NCBI RefSeq assembly: GCF_017743865.1
Contig: NZ_JAGHRJ010000002.1
Span: forward strand, 558,001-622,000
DNA: 64,000 nucleotides
Direction: 5' to 3'
DNA from: Labrenzia sp. R4_2
GTDB taxonomy: Bacteria > Pseudomonadota > Alphaproteobacteria > Rhizobiales > Stappiaceae
Positions within the stretch are counted from its first letter, which is position 1. Every line of letters begins with the position of its first letter. This document shows, one piece after another, positions 56,197-64,000 of the stretch. The notes below the pieces were generated by a model. The model ran no database searches and was not told where the DNA came from. It saw only the letters and a list, made by a program, of their open reading frames with translations. The position numbers and the translations under genes are program-made.

Positions 56197-56397
56197 TTAT
56201 GCGGTCGCCGACACGCGCTTTTCGCGCATGATGGTCTGGATACGCGCGATATCACGGCGGATTTGCCGGACACGTGCAGTGTTTTCAAGCTGACCCGTGG
56301 CCTTCTGGAAGCGCAGGTTGAACTGCTCTTTCTTCAGGCCCTCAAGCTCTGTGCGGAGCTCGTCGAGGGTCTTAGCCCGTACATCGGTCGCCTTCAT
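56197..56397 (-). CDS. rpmC: 50S ribosomal protein L29
   Basis: 66 residues, two helices with [20 protein letters not shown] and [16 protein letters not shown]. It sits next to the polypeptide exit. 21 bp after rplP. Confidence 0.98.
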   Translation of the reverse strand: MKATDVRAKTLDELRTELEGLKKEQFNLRFQKATGQLENTARVRQIRRDIARIQTIMREKRVSATA

Positions 56398-56418
56398 GGC
56401 TGTCTCTCCTGGCCTGCC

Positions 56419-56832
56419 TTATTCGCCGATACGCTGAACGAAACGGCACTTGATCGGCAGCTTGGCAGCGGCAAGACGCATTGCTTCACGAGCAACGTCT
56501 TCCGGCACACCGTCAATTTCGAACATGATCCGGCCCGGCTTGACACGGCAAGCCCAGTAATCCGGAGAACCCTTACCCTTACCCATGCGGACTTCAGCCG
56601 GTTTCGAGGAAACTGGCAGATCCGGGAAGATGCGGATCCAAACACGACCCGCACGCTTCATGTGACGGGTCATAGCACGACGGGCCGCTTCGATCTGACG
56701 AGCGGTAACCCGCTCCGGCTCCAGAGCCTTCAGACCGAATGCGCCGAAGTTGAGGTCAGTCCCCCCCTTCGACAAGCCGTGGATGCGGCCTTTGTGCTGC
56801 TTGCGGAACTTAGTGCGCTTCGGTTGCAGCAT
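56419..56832 (-). CDS. rplP: 50S ribosomal protein L16
   Basis: 137 residues starting [16 protein letters not shown], with the [13 protein letters not shown] loop near the A site. The length is normal. 47 bp after rpsC. Confidence 0.98.
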   Translation of the reverse strand: MLQPKRTKFRKQHKGRIHGLSKGGTDLNFGAFGLKALEPERVTARQIEAARRAMTRHMKRAGRVWIRIFPDLPVSSKPAEVRMGKGKGSPDYWACRVKPGRIMFEIDGVPEDVAREAMRLAAAKLPIKCRFVQRIGE

Positions 56833-56879
56833 CGTTCTTCTCTCGTCTTTCTTATCTTACGAGCGGCAGGCAGCTTATA

Positions 56880-57608
56880 TTAAGCTGCGCGCTCGCGGCC
56901 CCGATCCCGGCGTCCGCCGCGATCACCCTGGTTGCCTTCGGAAGCAGCCGTCGCACGGCGTTCGGACGCCATCGGGTCATGTTCCAGAATTTCACCCTTG
57001 AAGATCCAGACCTTCACACCACACACGCCGTAAGCTGTGTGCGCGCTTGCAACACCGTAGTCGATGTCCGCACGCAGAGTGTGAAGCGGCACACGGCCTT
57101 CACGGTACCATTCGATACGCGCGATTTCCGCACCGCCGAGACGGCCGCCGCAGTTGATCCGAATGCCCTGTGCGCCCAGACGCATGGCGGACTGAACAGC
57201 CCGTTTCATGGCGCGGCGGAAAGCAACACGGCGTTCCAGCTGCTGAGCGATCGATGCGGCAACCAATGTCGCGTCGATTTCCGGCTTGCGCACTTCAACG
57301 ATGTTGAGATGCACTTCGGAGTTGGTGATTTCAGCAATCTTCTTGCGAAGACGCTCGATGTCCGCACCTTTTTTACCGATGACCACACCCGGACGACCGG
57401 AGTGAATGGACACGCGGCACTTCTTGTGCGGGCGCTCGATAACTACCTTGGACACCGCCGCCTGCTTGAGTTCCTTCATCAGGTACTCACGAATGCGGAA
57501 GTCTTCGTGCAGAAGATCGCCGTACTCGTTTTTATTGGCGTACCAGCGGGAGTCCCAGGTGCGGTTGATCCCGAGGCGCATGCCGATCGGGTTAACTTTG
57601 TGTCCCAT
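56880..57608 (-). CDS. rpsC: 30S ribosomal protein S3
   Basis: 242 residues: [20 protein letters not shown], a KH domain with the [11 protein letters not shown] loop (about residues 73-83), and the C domain with [10 protein letters not shown]. The last 20 residues form an Arg/Gly-rich tail. The start shares one base with the rplV stop. Confidence 0.98.
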   Translation of the reverse strand: MGHKVNPIGMRLGINRTWDSRWYANKNEYGDLLHEDFRIREYLMKELKQAAVSKVVIERPHKKCRVSIHSGRPGVVIGKKGADIERLRKKIAEITNSEVHLNIVEVRKPEIDATLVAASIAQQLERRVAFRRAMKRAVQSAMRLGAQGIRINCGGRLGGAEIARIEWYREGRVPLHTLRADIDYGVASAHTAYGVCGVKVWIFKGEILEHDPMASERRATAASEGNQGDRGGRRDRGRERAA

Positions 57609-57988
57609 CAGGCACTCTCCTCAACTTCGCGCACAACGATGGTCAGGTTCGAGAACGGCTTCTCGATCCGGCCAACCCGTCCGCGTGCACGGGCCTGGAA
57701 GCGCTTGATGACAAAAGCTTTGCCAACGTGAGCCTCGGCAACCACCAGGTTGTCGATGTCCAGGTCGTGATTGTTTTCCGCGTTCGCAATCGCAGACATC
57801 AGGGTTTTCTTGACGTCCTGCGCAATGCGCTTGCGGGAGAATGTCAGGTCCGCAATTGCGGAACCGACTTTTTTACCGCGGATAGCAGCAGCAACGAGAT
57901 TCAGCTTGCGGGGAGAGACGCGGATCATCCGCGTCATTGCCCGAGCTTCGTTGTCAGCGAGCACCCGCTCACGCTTCGGCTTGCCCAT
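57608..57988 (-). CDS. rplV: 50S ribosomal protein L22
   Basis: 126 residues, with [20 protein letters not shown]-like N part and the exit-tunnel hairpin around [18 protein letters not shown]. It overlaps rpsC by one base and starts 2 bp after rpsS. Confidence 0.98.
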   Translation of the reverse strand: MGKPKRERVLADNEARAMTRMIRVSPRKLNLVAAAIRGKKVGSAIADLTFSRKRIAQDVKKTLMSAIANAENNHDLDIDNLVVAEAHVGKAFVIKRFQARARGRVGRIEKPFSNLTIVVREVEESA

Positions 57989-57990
57989 CG

Positions 57991-58269
57991 TTACTTCCTC
58001 TTCGCCTTCTTGTCGGCGCCGTGTCCGTAATAGGTCCGGGACGGTGAGAACTCACCGAACTTGTGACCAATCATCTCTTCAGACACCAGCACCGGAACGT
58101 GCTTCTGACCGTTGTAGACGCCGAAGGTAAGACCAACGAACTGCGGGAGGATCGTCGAGCGGCGGCTCCAGGTCTTGATGACCTCGTTCCGGCCGGCCTC
58201 GCGGACCTTCTCCGCTTTCTTCAGCAGATACCCGTCGACAAACGGACCTTTCCAGATCGAACGTGCCAC
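57991..58269 (-). CDS. rpsS: 30S ribosomal protein S19
   Basis: 92 residues, [20 protein letters not shown] with [20 protein letters not shown] and a lysine-rich C-terminus. It lies in the 30S head with S13. 11 bp after rplB. Confidence 0.98.
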   Translation of the reverse strand: MARSIWKGPFVDGYLLKKAEKVREAGRNEVIKTWSRRSTILPQFVGLTFGVYNGQKHVPVLVSEEMIGHKFGEFSPSRTYYGHGADKKAKRK

Positions 58270-58280
58270 GATCCTGTCCC

Positions 58281-59114
58281 TTACTTCTTACGCGCGTGGC
58301 GGGAGCGAACGATAAACTTATCGGTCTGCTTGTTCTTCCGCGTGCGCTTACCTTTGGTCGGTTTACCCCAAGGAGTAACCGGATGACGACCGCCGGAGGT
58401 CCGACCTTCACCACCACCATGCGGGTGGTCGATCGGGTTCATGGCAACACCGCGAACGTGCGGTTTGATGCCCAGCCAGCGGGAACGGCCTGCCTTGCCG
58501 AGGTTCACATTGGAGTGGTCCGGGTTGGACACAGCGCCAATGGTTGCCATGCAAGTGCCGAGAACACGGCGCTGTTCACCAGACATCAGGCGCAGCGTTG
58601 TGTAACCCTGGTCACGGCCGACGATCTGAACGAATGCACCGGCAGAGCGAGCGATCTGGGCGCCTTTGCCCGGCTTCAGCTCGATGTTGTGCACAATCGT
58701 ACCAACCGGAATGCGCGACAGAGGAGCCGCATTGCCCGGTTTCACGTCAACGTTTTCACCGGCGACAACTGTGTCGCCTTCGGACAAGCGCTGCGGAGCC
58801 AGGATGTAGCTCAGCTCGCCGTCTTCGTAACGGATCAGAGCGATGAATGCGGTCCGGTTCGGATCGTATTCCAGGCGCTCTACCGTTGCCGGCACGTCCC
58901 ACTTGCGGCGCTTGAAGTCGACGAGACGGTAAGTCCGCTTGTGACCGCCACTGCGGTTCGGAGACGTGATGCGTCCAGTGTTGTTCCGGCCGCCCTTTTT
59001 AGAAAGGCCTTCGGTCAAAGTCTTGACCGGCTTGCCTTTCCAAAGACCGGAGCGGTCAACCTGTACCAGCTGACGGCGGCCCGGGGACGTCGGATTGAAT
59101 GTCTTAAGTGTCAT
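58281..59114 (-). CDS. rplB: 50S ribosomal protein L2
   Basis: 277 residues: the OB-fold N domain, the SH3-like domain, and the C-terminal [20 protein letters not shown] loop near the peptidyl-transferase centre with its conserved His. 18 bp after rplW. Confidence 0.98.
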   Translation of the reverse strand: MTLKTFNPTSPGRRQLVQVDRSGLWKGKPVKTLTEGLSKKGGRNNTGRITSPNRSGGHKRTYRLVDFKRRKWDVPATVERLEYDPNRTAFIALIRYEDGELSYILAPQRLSEGDTVVAGENVDVKPGNAAPLSRIPVGTIVHNIELKPGKGAQIARSAGAFVQIVGRDQGYTTLRLMSGEQRRVLGTCMATIGAVSNPDHSNVNLGKAGRSRWLGIKPHVRGVAMNPIDHPHGGGEGRTSGGRHPVTPWGKPTKGKRTRKNKQTDKFIVRSRHARKK

Positions 59115-59132
59115 TTTTCTTAAGTCCCCGTC

Positions 59133-59426
59133 TTAGAGCCCGGTGGCCACGTCGATTGCGTGACCTTCCTGCAGCGTTACGACGGCCTTCTTGAAGTCAG
59201 ACTGGCGGCCAAGACGTCCGCGGAAGCGCTTCACTTTGCCCTTGCGGACAAGAGTGTTTACTGCCGTGACCTTGACGCCGAACAGTGCTTCGACAGCGGC
59301 CTTGATTTCCGGCTTGGTTGCATCGTTGGCAACCTTGAAGACAACCTTGTTCTCTTCAGAAGCCATCGTCGACTTTTCGGTGATTACCGGGCCAACGATT
59401 TTGTCGTAGTGAGGAAGATTGCTCAT
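59133..59426 (-). CDS. rplW: 50S ribosomal protein L23
   Basis: 97 residues with [15 protein letters not shown] and [20 protein letters not shown]. It docks trigger factor and SRP at the tunnel exit. It overlaps rplD by 4 bp (ATGA). Confidence 0.98.
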   Translation of the reverse strand: MSNLPHYDKIVGPVITEKSTMASEENKVVFKVANDATKPEIKAAVEALFGVKVTAVNTLVRKGKVKRFRGRLGRQSDFKKAVVTLQEGHAIDVATGL

Positions 59427-60043
59427 TTAAAGCGCTCCTCAAGTGCGGACACCGCAGCTTTCGTCAACACCAGAGTGTTGGCGCGCAGGATGTCGTAAAC
59501 ATTGATGCCCTGAACCGGCAACACATCCAGATGCGGAATGTTGCGGGACGCCAGTGCGAAGTTGTTGTCAACTTCGGCGCCGTCGATCACCAGAGCGCTG
59601 GTCAGGCCGAGCTTGTTCAGCTGGGACTTGAGAGCCTTGGTTTTCGCTTCAGCAGCTTTTGCATCTTCAACAACAACAATGCTGTCTGCCTTGGCTTTCG
59701 CGGACAGTGCATGCTTCAGGCCGAGGACGCGGACTTTCTTCGGCAGGTCGTGGCCATGATCGCGAACGACCGGGCCGAATGCCTTACCACCGCCGCGGAA
59801 CTGCGGAGCCTTCTTGTTGCCGTGACGCGCGCCGCCGGAACCTTTCTGGCGAACGAATTTCTTCGTGGAACCAGTAACTTCCGAACGACCAAGCGTCTTG
59901 TGGGTACCCGCCTGGCGCTTGGCAAGCTGCCAGCGCACAACGCGGTGGATCAAATCGGTGCGCGGCTCGAGACCAAAGATCTCGTCAGACACCGTGATCG
60001 AACCGGCCGCCCCACCTTCGAGGGTCTTGACCTGGAGTTCCAT
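59423..60043 (-). CDS. rplD: 50S ribosomal protein L4
   Basis: 206 residues from ATG at 60043, which shares its A with the rplC stop (TGATG) and has AAGGAG upstream. Landmarks are [20 protein letters not shown] and [21 protein letters not shown]4 often represses the S10 operon in enterobacteria; no leader for such control is visible here. Confidence 0.97.
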   Translation of the reverse strand: MELQVKTLEGGAAGSITVSDEIFGLEPRTDLIHRVVRWQLAKRQAGTHKTLGRSEVTGSTKKFVRQKGSGGARHGNKKAPQFRGGGKAFGPVVRDHGHDLPKKVRVLGLKHALSAKAKADSIVVVEDAKAAEAKTKALKSQLNKLGLTSALVIDGAEVDNNFALASRNIPHLDVLPVQGINVYDILRANTLVLTKAAVSALEERFK

Positions 60044-60753
60044 CACTCACTCTCCTTCCCGGCAGCCTCAGCCGCTTCGGACGCCCTGAAAGCACCCGGG
60101 ACCGGAACGTTGTCCGGCAGCGCCTTTTTGATCGCGTCGCGGACCTGGATCCAGCCGCCCTTGGCGCCCGGTACAGAGCCTTCGACCATGATCAGGCCAC
60201 GCTCAACATCAGTGCGCACAACCTTGAGGTTCTGCGTGGTCACGCGGGCATCGCCCATATGACCGGCCATCTTCTTGCCCTTGAACACGCGGCCCGGGTC
60301 TTGACATTGACCGGTAGAACCGTGTGAGCGGTGCGAGATCGAGTTACCGTGCGATGCACGGCCACCACCGAAGTTGTGACGCTTCATAACACCGGCAAAG
60401 CCTTTACCGATGGAAGTTCCGGTCACGTCGACATACTGGCCTTCAACGTAGTGGTCAGCGGTGATTTCCGCGCCAACGTCGATCATGTTGTCCGCAGACA
60501 CGCGGAACTCGACCACGGTCCGCTTCGGCTCAACCTTTGCAACAGCAAAGTGACCGCGCAGTGCCTTCGGCGTATTTTTTACTTTACGGGTACCGGCACC
60601 GAGCTGCAGTGCATTGTAACCGTTCTTTTCGTCAGTCCGGTGGGCAACCACCTGGCAGTTTTCCAGCCGCAATACTGTGACCGGAACATGTTCGCCTGCA
60701 TCGTTATAGATGCGGGTCATGCCCACTTTCTGAGCGATCACTCCAGAACGCAT
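60043..60753 (-). CDS. rplC: 50S ribosomal protein L3
   Basis: 236 residues: [18 protein letters not shown], the long central extension with [41 protein letters not shown] 15-residue Ala/Glu tail is usual in this class. 23 bp after rpsJ. Confidence 0.98.
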   Translation of the reverse strand: MRSGVIAQKVGMTRIYNDAGEHVPVTVLRLENCQVVAHRTDEKNGYNALQLGAGTRKVKNTPKALRGHFAVAKVEPKRTVVEFRVSADNMIDVGAEITADHYVEGQYVDVTGTSIGKGFAGVMKRHNFGGGRASHGNSISHRSHGSTGQCQDPGRVFKGKKMAGHMGDARVTTQNLKVVRTDVERGLIMVEGSVPGAKGGWIQVRDAIKKALPDNVPVPGAFRASEAAEAAGKESE

Positions 60754-60776
60754 GGATGTGTCCCCTTCGCCTCGCC

Positions 60777-61085
60777 TCAGAGCTTGATCTCGACGTCGAC
60801 GCCAGCGGCCAGGTCGAGCTTCATCAGCGCGTCCACGGTCTGCGGTGTCGGGTCAACGATGTCGAGAAGGCGCTTATGTGTGCGCATCTCGAACTGATCG
60901 CGGCTTTTCTTATCGATATGCGGTCCACGAAGTACGGTGTACTTCTCGATCCGCGTCGGCAGCGGCACGGGACCCCGTACCTGTGCACCGGTCCGCTTGG
61001 CCGTATTGACGATTTCCTTGGTGGAAGCGTCGAGAATACGGTGGTCAAAAGCCTTCAGGCGGATCCGGATATTCTGACCGTTCAT
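60777..61085 (-). CDS. rpsJ: 30S ribosomal protein S10
   Basis: 102 residues, [20 protein letters not shown] to GVDVEIKL. It is also NusE in antitermination. The frame extends 13 codons upstream, but the ATG at 61085 gives the exact family start. 76 bp after tuf. Confidence 0.97.
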   Translation of the reverse strand: MNGQNIRIRLKAFDHRILDASTKEIVNTAKRTGAQVRGPVPLPTRIEKYTVLRGPHIDKKSRDQFEMRTHKRLLDIVDPTPQTVDALMKLDLAAGVDVEIKL

Positions 61086-61161
61086 TGTTGTTGTTCCCAA
61101 TAAGACTGGCGGGCCTGCCCGCATTCACTTGTTCTAAGGTGCCAGCAGGCCCGGCTGTCGA

Positions 61162-62352
61162 TTATTCGATGATTGAGGCGACGACGCCGGCGCCGACGGT
61201 GCGGCCACCTTCGCGGATCGCGAAGCGCAGACCGTCTTCCATGGCGATCGGCACGATCAGCTCAACGTCAACAGAGACGTTGTCGCCAGGCATCACCATT
61301 TCCGTGCCTTCCGGCAGAGAAACCACACCGGTCACATCCGTCGTACGGAAGTAGAACTGCGGGCGATAGTTGGTGAAGAACGGCGTGTGACGGCCACCCT
61401 CTTCCTTCGTCAGGATGTAGGCTTCTGCCTTGAACTTCGTGTGCGGGGTCACAGAACCCGGCTTACAAAGAACCTGGCCACGCTCAACATCTTCACGGCC
61501 AACGCCGCGGATCAGAGCACCGATGTTGTCGCCGGCTTCACCGCTGTCCAGCAGCTTGCGGAACATTTCAACGCCGGTAACCGTCGTCTTCTGGGTGTCT
61601 TTGATGCCGACGATCTCGACTTCTTCACCCACCTTGATGATGCCACGCTCAACACGGCCGGTCACAACAGTACCGCGGCCGGAGATCGAGAACACGTCTT
61701 CGATCGGCATCAGGAACGGCTGATCCTTCGGACGCTCAGGCGTCGGGATGTAGTCGTCAACAGCTGCCATCAGCTCACGGATTGCGTCACGGCCAATGGC
61801 TGCATCGCGGTCTTCAACAGCTGCCAGAGCAGAACCCTTGACGATCGGAATGTCGTCGCCCGGGAACTCATAGGAAGACAGCAGTTCACGGATTTCCATT
61901 TCGACGAGCTCGAGAAGCTCTTCGTCGTCGACCTGGTCAACCTTGTTCATGAACACGACAAGCGCCGGAACGCCAACCTGACGCGCAAGCAGAATGTGCT
62001 CACGGGTCTGCGGCATCGGGCCGTCAGCTGCGGAACAGACCAGGATCGCGCCGTCCATCTGGGCAGCACCGGTGATCATGTTCTTCACGTAGTCGGCGTG
62101 GCCCGGGCAATCAACGTGAGCGTAGTGACGGTTTTCCGTCTCATACTCAACGTGCGCCGTGGAGATGGTGATGCCGCGTGCCTTTTCTTCAGGCGCGCCG
62201 TCAATCTCGTCATATGCTTTTGCAGTCGCACCGCCAGCTTCAGCCAGCGTCATGGTGATTGCAGCGGTCAGCGTCGTCTTGCCGTGGTCAACGTGGCCAA
62301 TCGTGCCAATGTTGACGTGCGGCTTATTGCGCTCAAACTTTTCCTTCGCCAT
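61162..62352 (-). CDS. tuf: Elongation factor Tu
   Basis: 396 residues: GTP-binding GHVDHGKT (19-26), [16 protein letters not shown], and domains II and III ending [10 protein letters not shown]. It delivers aminoacyl-tRNA to the A site. It lies between fusA (47 bp) and rpsJ (76 bp). A second copy is common in this class but none is in the window. Confidence 0.98.
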   Translation of the reverse strand: MAKEKFERNKPHVNIGTIGHVDHGKTTLTAAITMTLAEAGGATAKAYDEIDGAPEEKARGITISTAHVEYETENRHYAHVDCPGHADYVKNMITGAAQMDGAILVCSAADGPMPQTREHILLARQVGVPALVVFMNKVDQVDDEELLELVEMEIRELLSSYEFPGDDIPIVKGSALAAVEDRDAAIGRDAIRELMAAVDDYIPTPERPKDQPFLMPIEDVFSISGRGTVVTGRVERGIIKVGEEVEIVGIKDTQKTTVTGVEMFRKLLDSGEAGDNIGALIRGVGREDVERGQVLCKPGSVTPHTKFKAEAYILTKEEGGRHTPFFTNYRPQFYFRTTDVTGVVSLPEGTEMVMPGDNVSVDVELIVPIAMEDGLRFAIREGGRTVGAGVVASIIE

Positions 62353-62399
62353 CGGAGTACTCCGTTTCTCTAATTCTTAATTAATTCAAGAGGTTGGGG

Positions 62400-64000
62400 T
62401 CAGGCGTATTTCGCCTGAACCTCTTCGGCGACAGCCTGCGGCACCTGCTCGTAGTGATCGAACACCATCGAGTACTGAGCGCGGCCTTGAGACATGGAAC
62501 GCAGGTTGTTCACATAACCAAACATGTTGGCCAGCGGCACCATTGCGGTGATGACAGTCACGATGCCCCGGTTCTCCGTACCCGCGATCTGGCCGCGGCG
62601 GGAGTTCAGGTCACCAATCACGTCACCCATGTAATCTTCAGGGGTAACAACCTCGACCTTCATGACCGGCTCAAGGAGCTTAGGTCCGGCCTTGGCAATA
62701 CCTTCGCGGAAACCGGCACGACCGGCGATCTCGAACGCAAGGACCGAGGAGTCAACATCGTGGTAGGCACCATCGGTGAGGGTTGCCTTGATGTCGAGCA
62801 TCGGGAAGCCGGCCAGCGGACCAGACGACATGACGCTTTCGATACCCTTGCTAACGCCCGGAATGTACTCTTTCGGAACGTTACCGCCGACAATCTTGCT
62901 CTCGAAGACGAAGCCTTCGTTCGGCTCTGCCGGTTCGATCGTGATCTTGATGCGAGCGAACTGACCGGAACCACCAGACTGCTTCTTGTGGGTGTAGTCC
63001 ACGTCTGCAGATTTCGTAATGGTTTCGCGGTAAGCAACCTGCGGCGCACCAATGTTCGCCTCAACCTTGAACTCGCGCTTCATGCGGTCGACAAGGATGT
63101 CGAGGTGCAATTCGCCCATACCAGCAATGATGGTCTGACCAGACTCTTCGTCGGTCTTAACCCGGAAGGACGGATCCTCGGCAGCCAGACGGTTCAGGGC
63201 GAGGCCCATCTTCTCCTGGTCGCCTTTGGTCTTCGGCTCAACCGCGATCTCGATAACCGGCTCAGGGAATTCCATCCGCTCCAGGATGACTGGCTTCAGC
63301 GGATCGCAGAGCGTGTCACCTGTTGTGGTGTCCTTGAGACCTGCGATCGCAACAATGTCGCCAGCATATGCGACGTCGATGTCTTCACGCGAGTTGGAGT
63401 GCATCTGCATCATGCGACCGACGCGCTCTTTCTTATCCTTCACGGTGTTGAGCAAGGACACACCCTTGTTCAAAACGCCAGAATAGATACGGCAGAACGT
63501 CAGAGAACCAACGAACGGATCGTTCGCGATCTTGAATGCCAGAATGCTGAGCGGCTCTTCATCAGAAGATTTACGCACCGCTTCGCCTTCGGTCTTCGGA
63601 TCGATACCCTTAATGGCCGGAACTTCTACCGGGCTTGGCAGATAATCAACCACTGCATCAAGAAGCGGCTGTACGCCTTTGTTTTTGAATGCAGAACCGC
63701 AGAATACCGGAACGAAGTCACCGTTGATGGTGCCCTTGCGGATCAGCTGCTGGATCTTCTCGAAGGACGGCTCTTCGCCTTCAAGGTAAGCTTCCATAGC
63801 TTCTTCATCGATCTCGACAGCAGTCTCGATCAGGGCATCACGCATTTCCTGCGCACGGTCGGCAAGTTCAGCCGGAATGTCGACAACATCCCAAGCAGCA
63901 CCGAGGTTCTCGGACTGCCAGATCAGCGCCTTCATCTTCAGCAGATCAACAACACCGGCAAATTCGCTTTCCGCACCGATGTTCAGCTGCATGACCAGCG
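62400..64000 (-). CDS. fusA: Elongation factor G, N-terminus outside the window
   Basis: 533 codons remain, from [20 protein letters not shown] in the G' region to the C-terminal EEVQAKYA. Domains II-V are complete, including the domain IV tip region ([20 protein letters not shown]). The GTPase switch regions lie beyond position 64000. It promotes translocation and, with RRF, ribosome recycling. It leads into tuf, the normal str-operon order. Confidence 0.97.
   Translation of the reverse strand, partial: LVMQLNIGAESEFAGVVDLLKMKALIWQSENLGAAWDVVDIPAELADRAQEMRDALIETAVEIDEEAMEAYLEGEEPSFEKIQQLIRKGTINGDFVPVFCGSAFKNKGVQPLLDAVVDYLPSPVEVPAIKGIDPKTEGEAVRKSSDEEPLSILAFKIANDPFVGSLTFCRIYSGVLNKGVSLLNTVKDKKERVGRMMQMHSNSREDIDVAYAGDIVAIAGLKDTTTGDTLCDPLKPVILERMEFPEPVIEIAVEPKTKGDQEKMGLALNRLAAEDPSFRVKTDEESGQTIIAGMGELHLDILVDRMKREFKVEANIGAPQVAYRETITKSADVDYTHKKQSGGSGQFARIKITIEPAEPNEGFVFESKIVGGNVPKEYIPGVSKGIESVMSSGPLAGFPMLDIKATLTDGAYHDVDSSVLAFEIAGRAGFREGIAKAGPKLLEPVMKVEVVTPEDYMGDVIGDLNSRRGQIAGTENRGIVTVITAMVPLANMFGYVNNLRSMSQGRAQYSMVFDHYEQVPQAVAEEVQAKYA

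Noticed and set aside
1-64000. CRISPR arrays, prophage, IS elements, toxin-antitoxin or defence systems
   Set aside because: Scanned by eye; no regular repeat-spacer pattern, recombinase, phage gene or known defence gene pair was seen.

Overview
The window looks like chromosomal DNA of a heterotrophic alphaproteobacterium, probably Hyphomicrobiales and close to Stappiaceae (Roseibium/Labrenzia/Stappia). This is inferred from moderate-to-high GC, the gene order around the ribosomal cluster, an ATP12-type F1 assembly factor, an Anbu-type peptidase operon and an sqdBDC sulfolipid operon. No sequence search was run. I see no IS element, prophage, CRISPR array or rRNA operon, and one tRNA gene.

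Layout. 1-7.2 kb is an accessory stretch of mostly single genes: a DUF2237 gene cut by the window edge, a short LOV photoreceptor, a zinc-less MDR oxidoreductase, a SOUL haem-binding protein with a TIGR03643 partner, a hemerythrin, a secreted dienelactone hydrolase, a secreted SUMF1-like protein, a DUF3750 protein and an NAD(P)-binding protein. 7.2-8.9 kb holds a candidate small RNA with anti-Shine-Dalgarno-like C-rich motifs, tRNA-Leu(GAG), a FliN-type protein and lipB. 9-15.6 kb holds a dCache chemoreceptor and a two-gene RND efflux pump. 15.6-18.6 kb is sqdB-sqdD-sqdC for sulfoquinovosyl diacylglycerol. 18.7-26.2 kb holds acylphosphatase, an FMN riboswitch with its terminator in front of a RibN-like transporter, and the acyl-CoA carboxylase genes pccA and pccB, separated by three small secreted proteins. 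26.4-30.5 kb is a four-gene Anbu operon (ATP-grasp-like, alpha-E, transglutaminase, proteasome-like peptidase), followed by mgtE.

32-44.5 kb is housekeeping and envelope genes: ATP12, HAD phosphatase, a DUF2778 L,D-transpeptidase-like protein, a 56-residue membrane protein, an inositol-monophosphatase-family enzyme, a RluA-family pseudouridine synthase, CrcB, a 796-residue patatin-like protein, a class III nucleotide cyclase, RarA and a DegP-type protease. A second chemoreceptor follows. From 47 kb to the right edge everything is on the minus strand and forms the fused str-S10-spc-alpha superoperon: fusA (5' end outside the window), tuf, rpsJ through rplO, secY, adk, rpsM, rpsK, rpoA, rplQ, with a clear terminator after rplQ.

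The points most worth a second look are the candidate small RNA at 7389-7498, the FMN riboswitch/ribN unit, the Anbu operon with a palindrome in its divergent promoter region, the paired secreted paralogues at 23-24 kb, and the structured adk-rpsM spacer that could attenuate the distal ribosomal operon.
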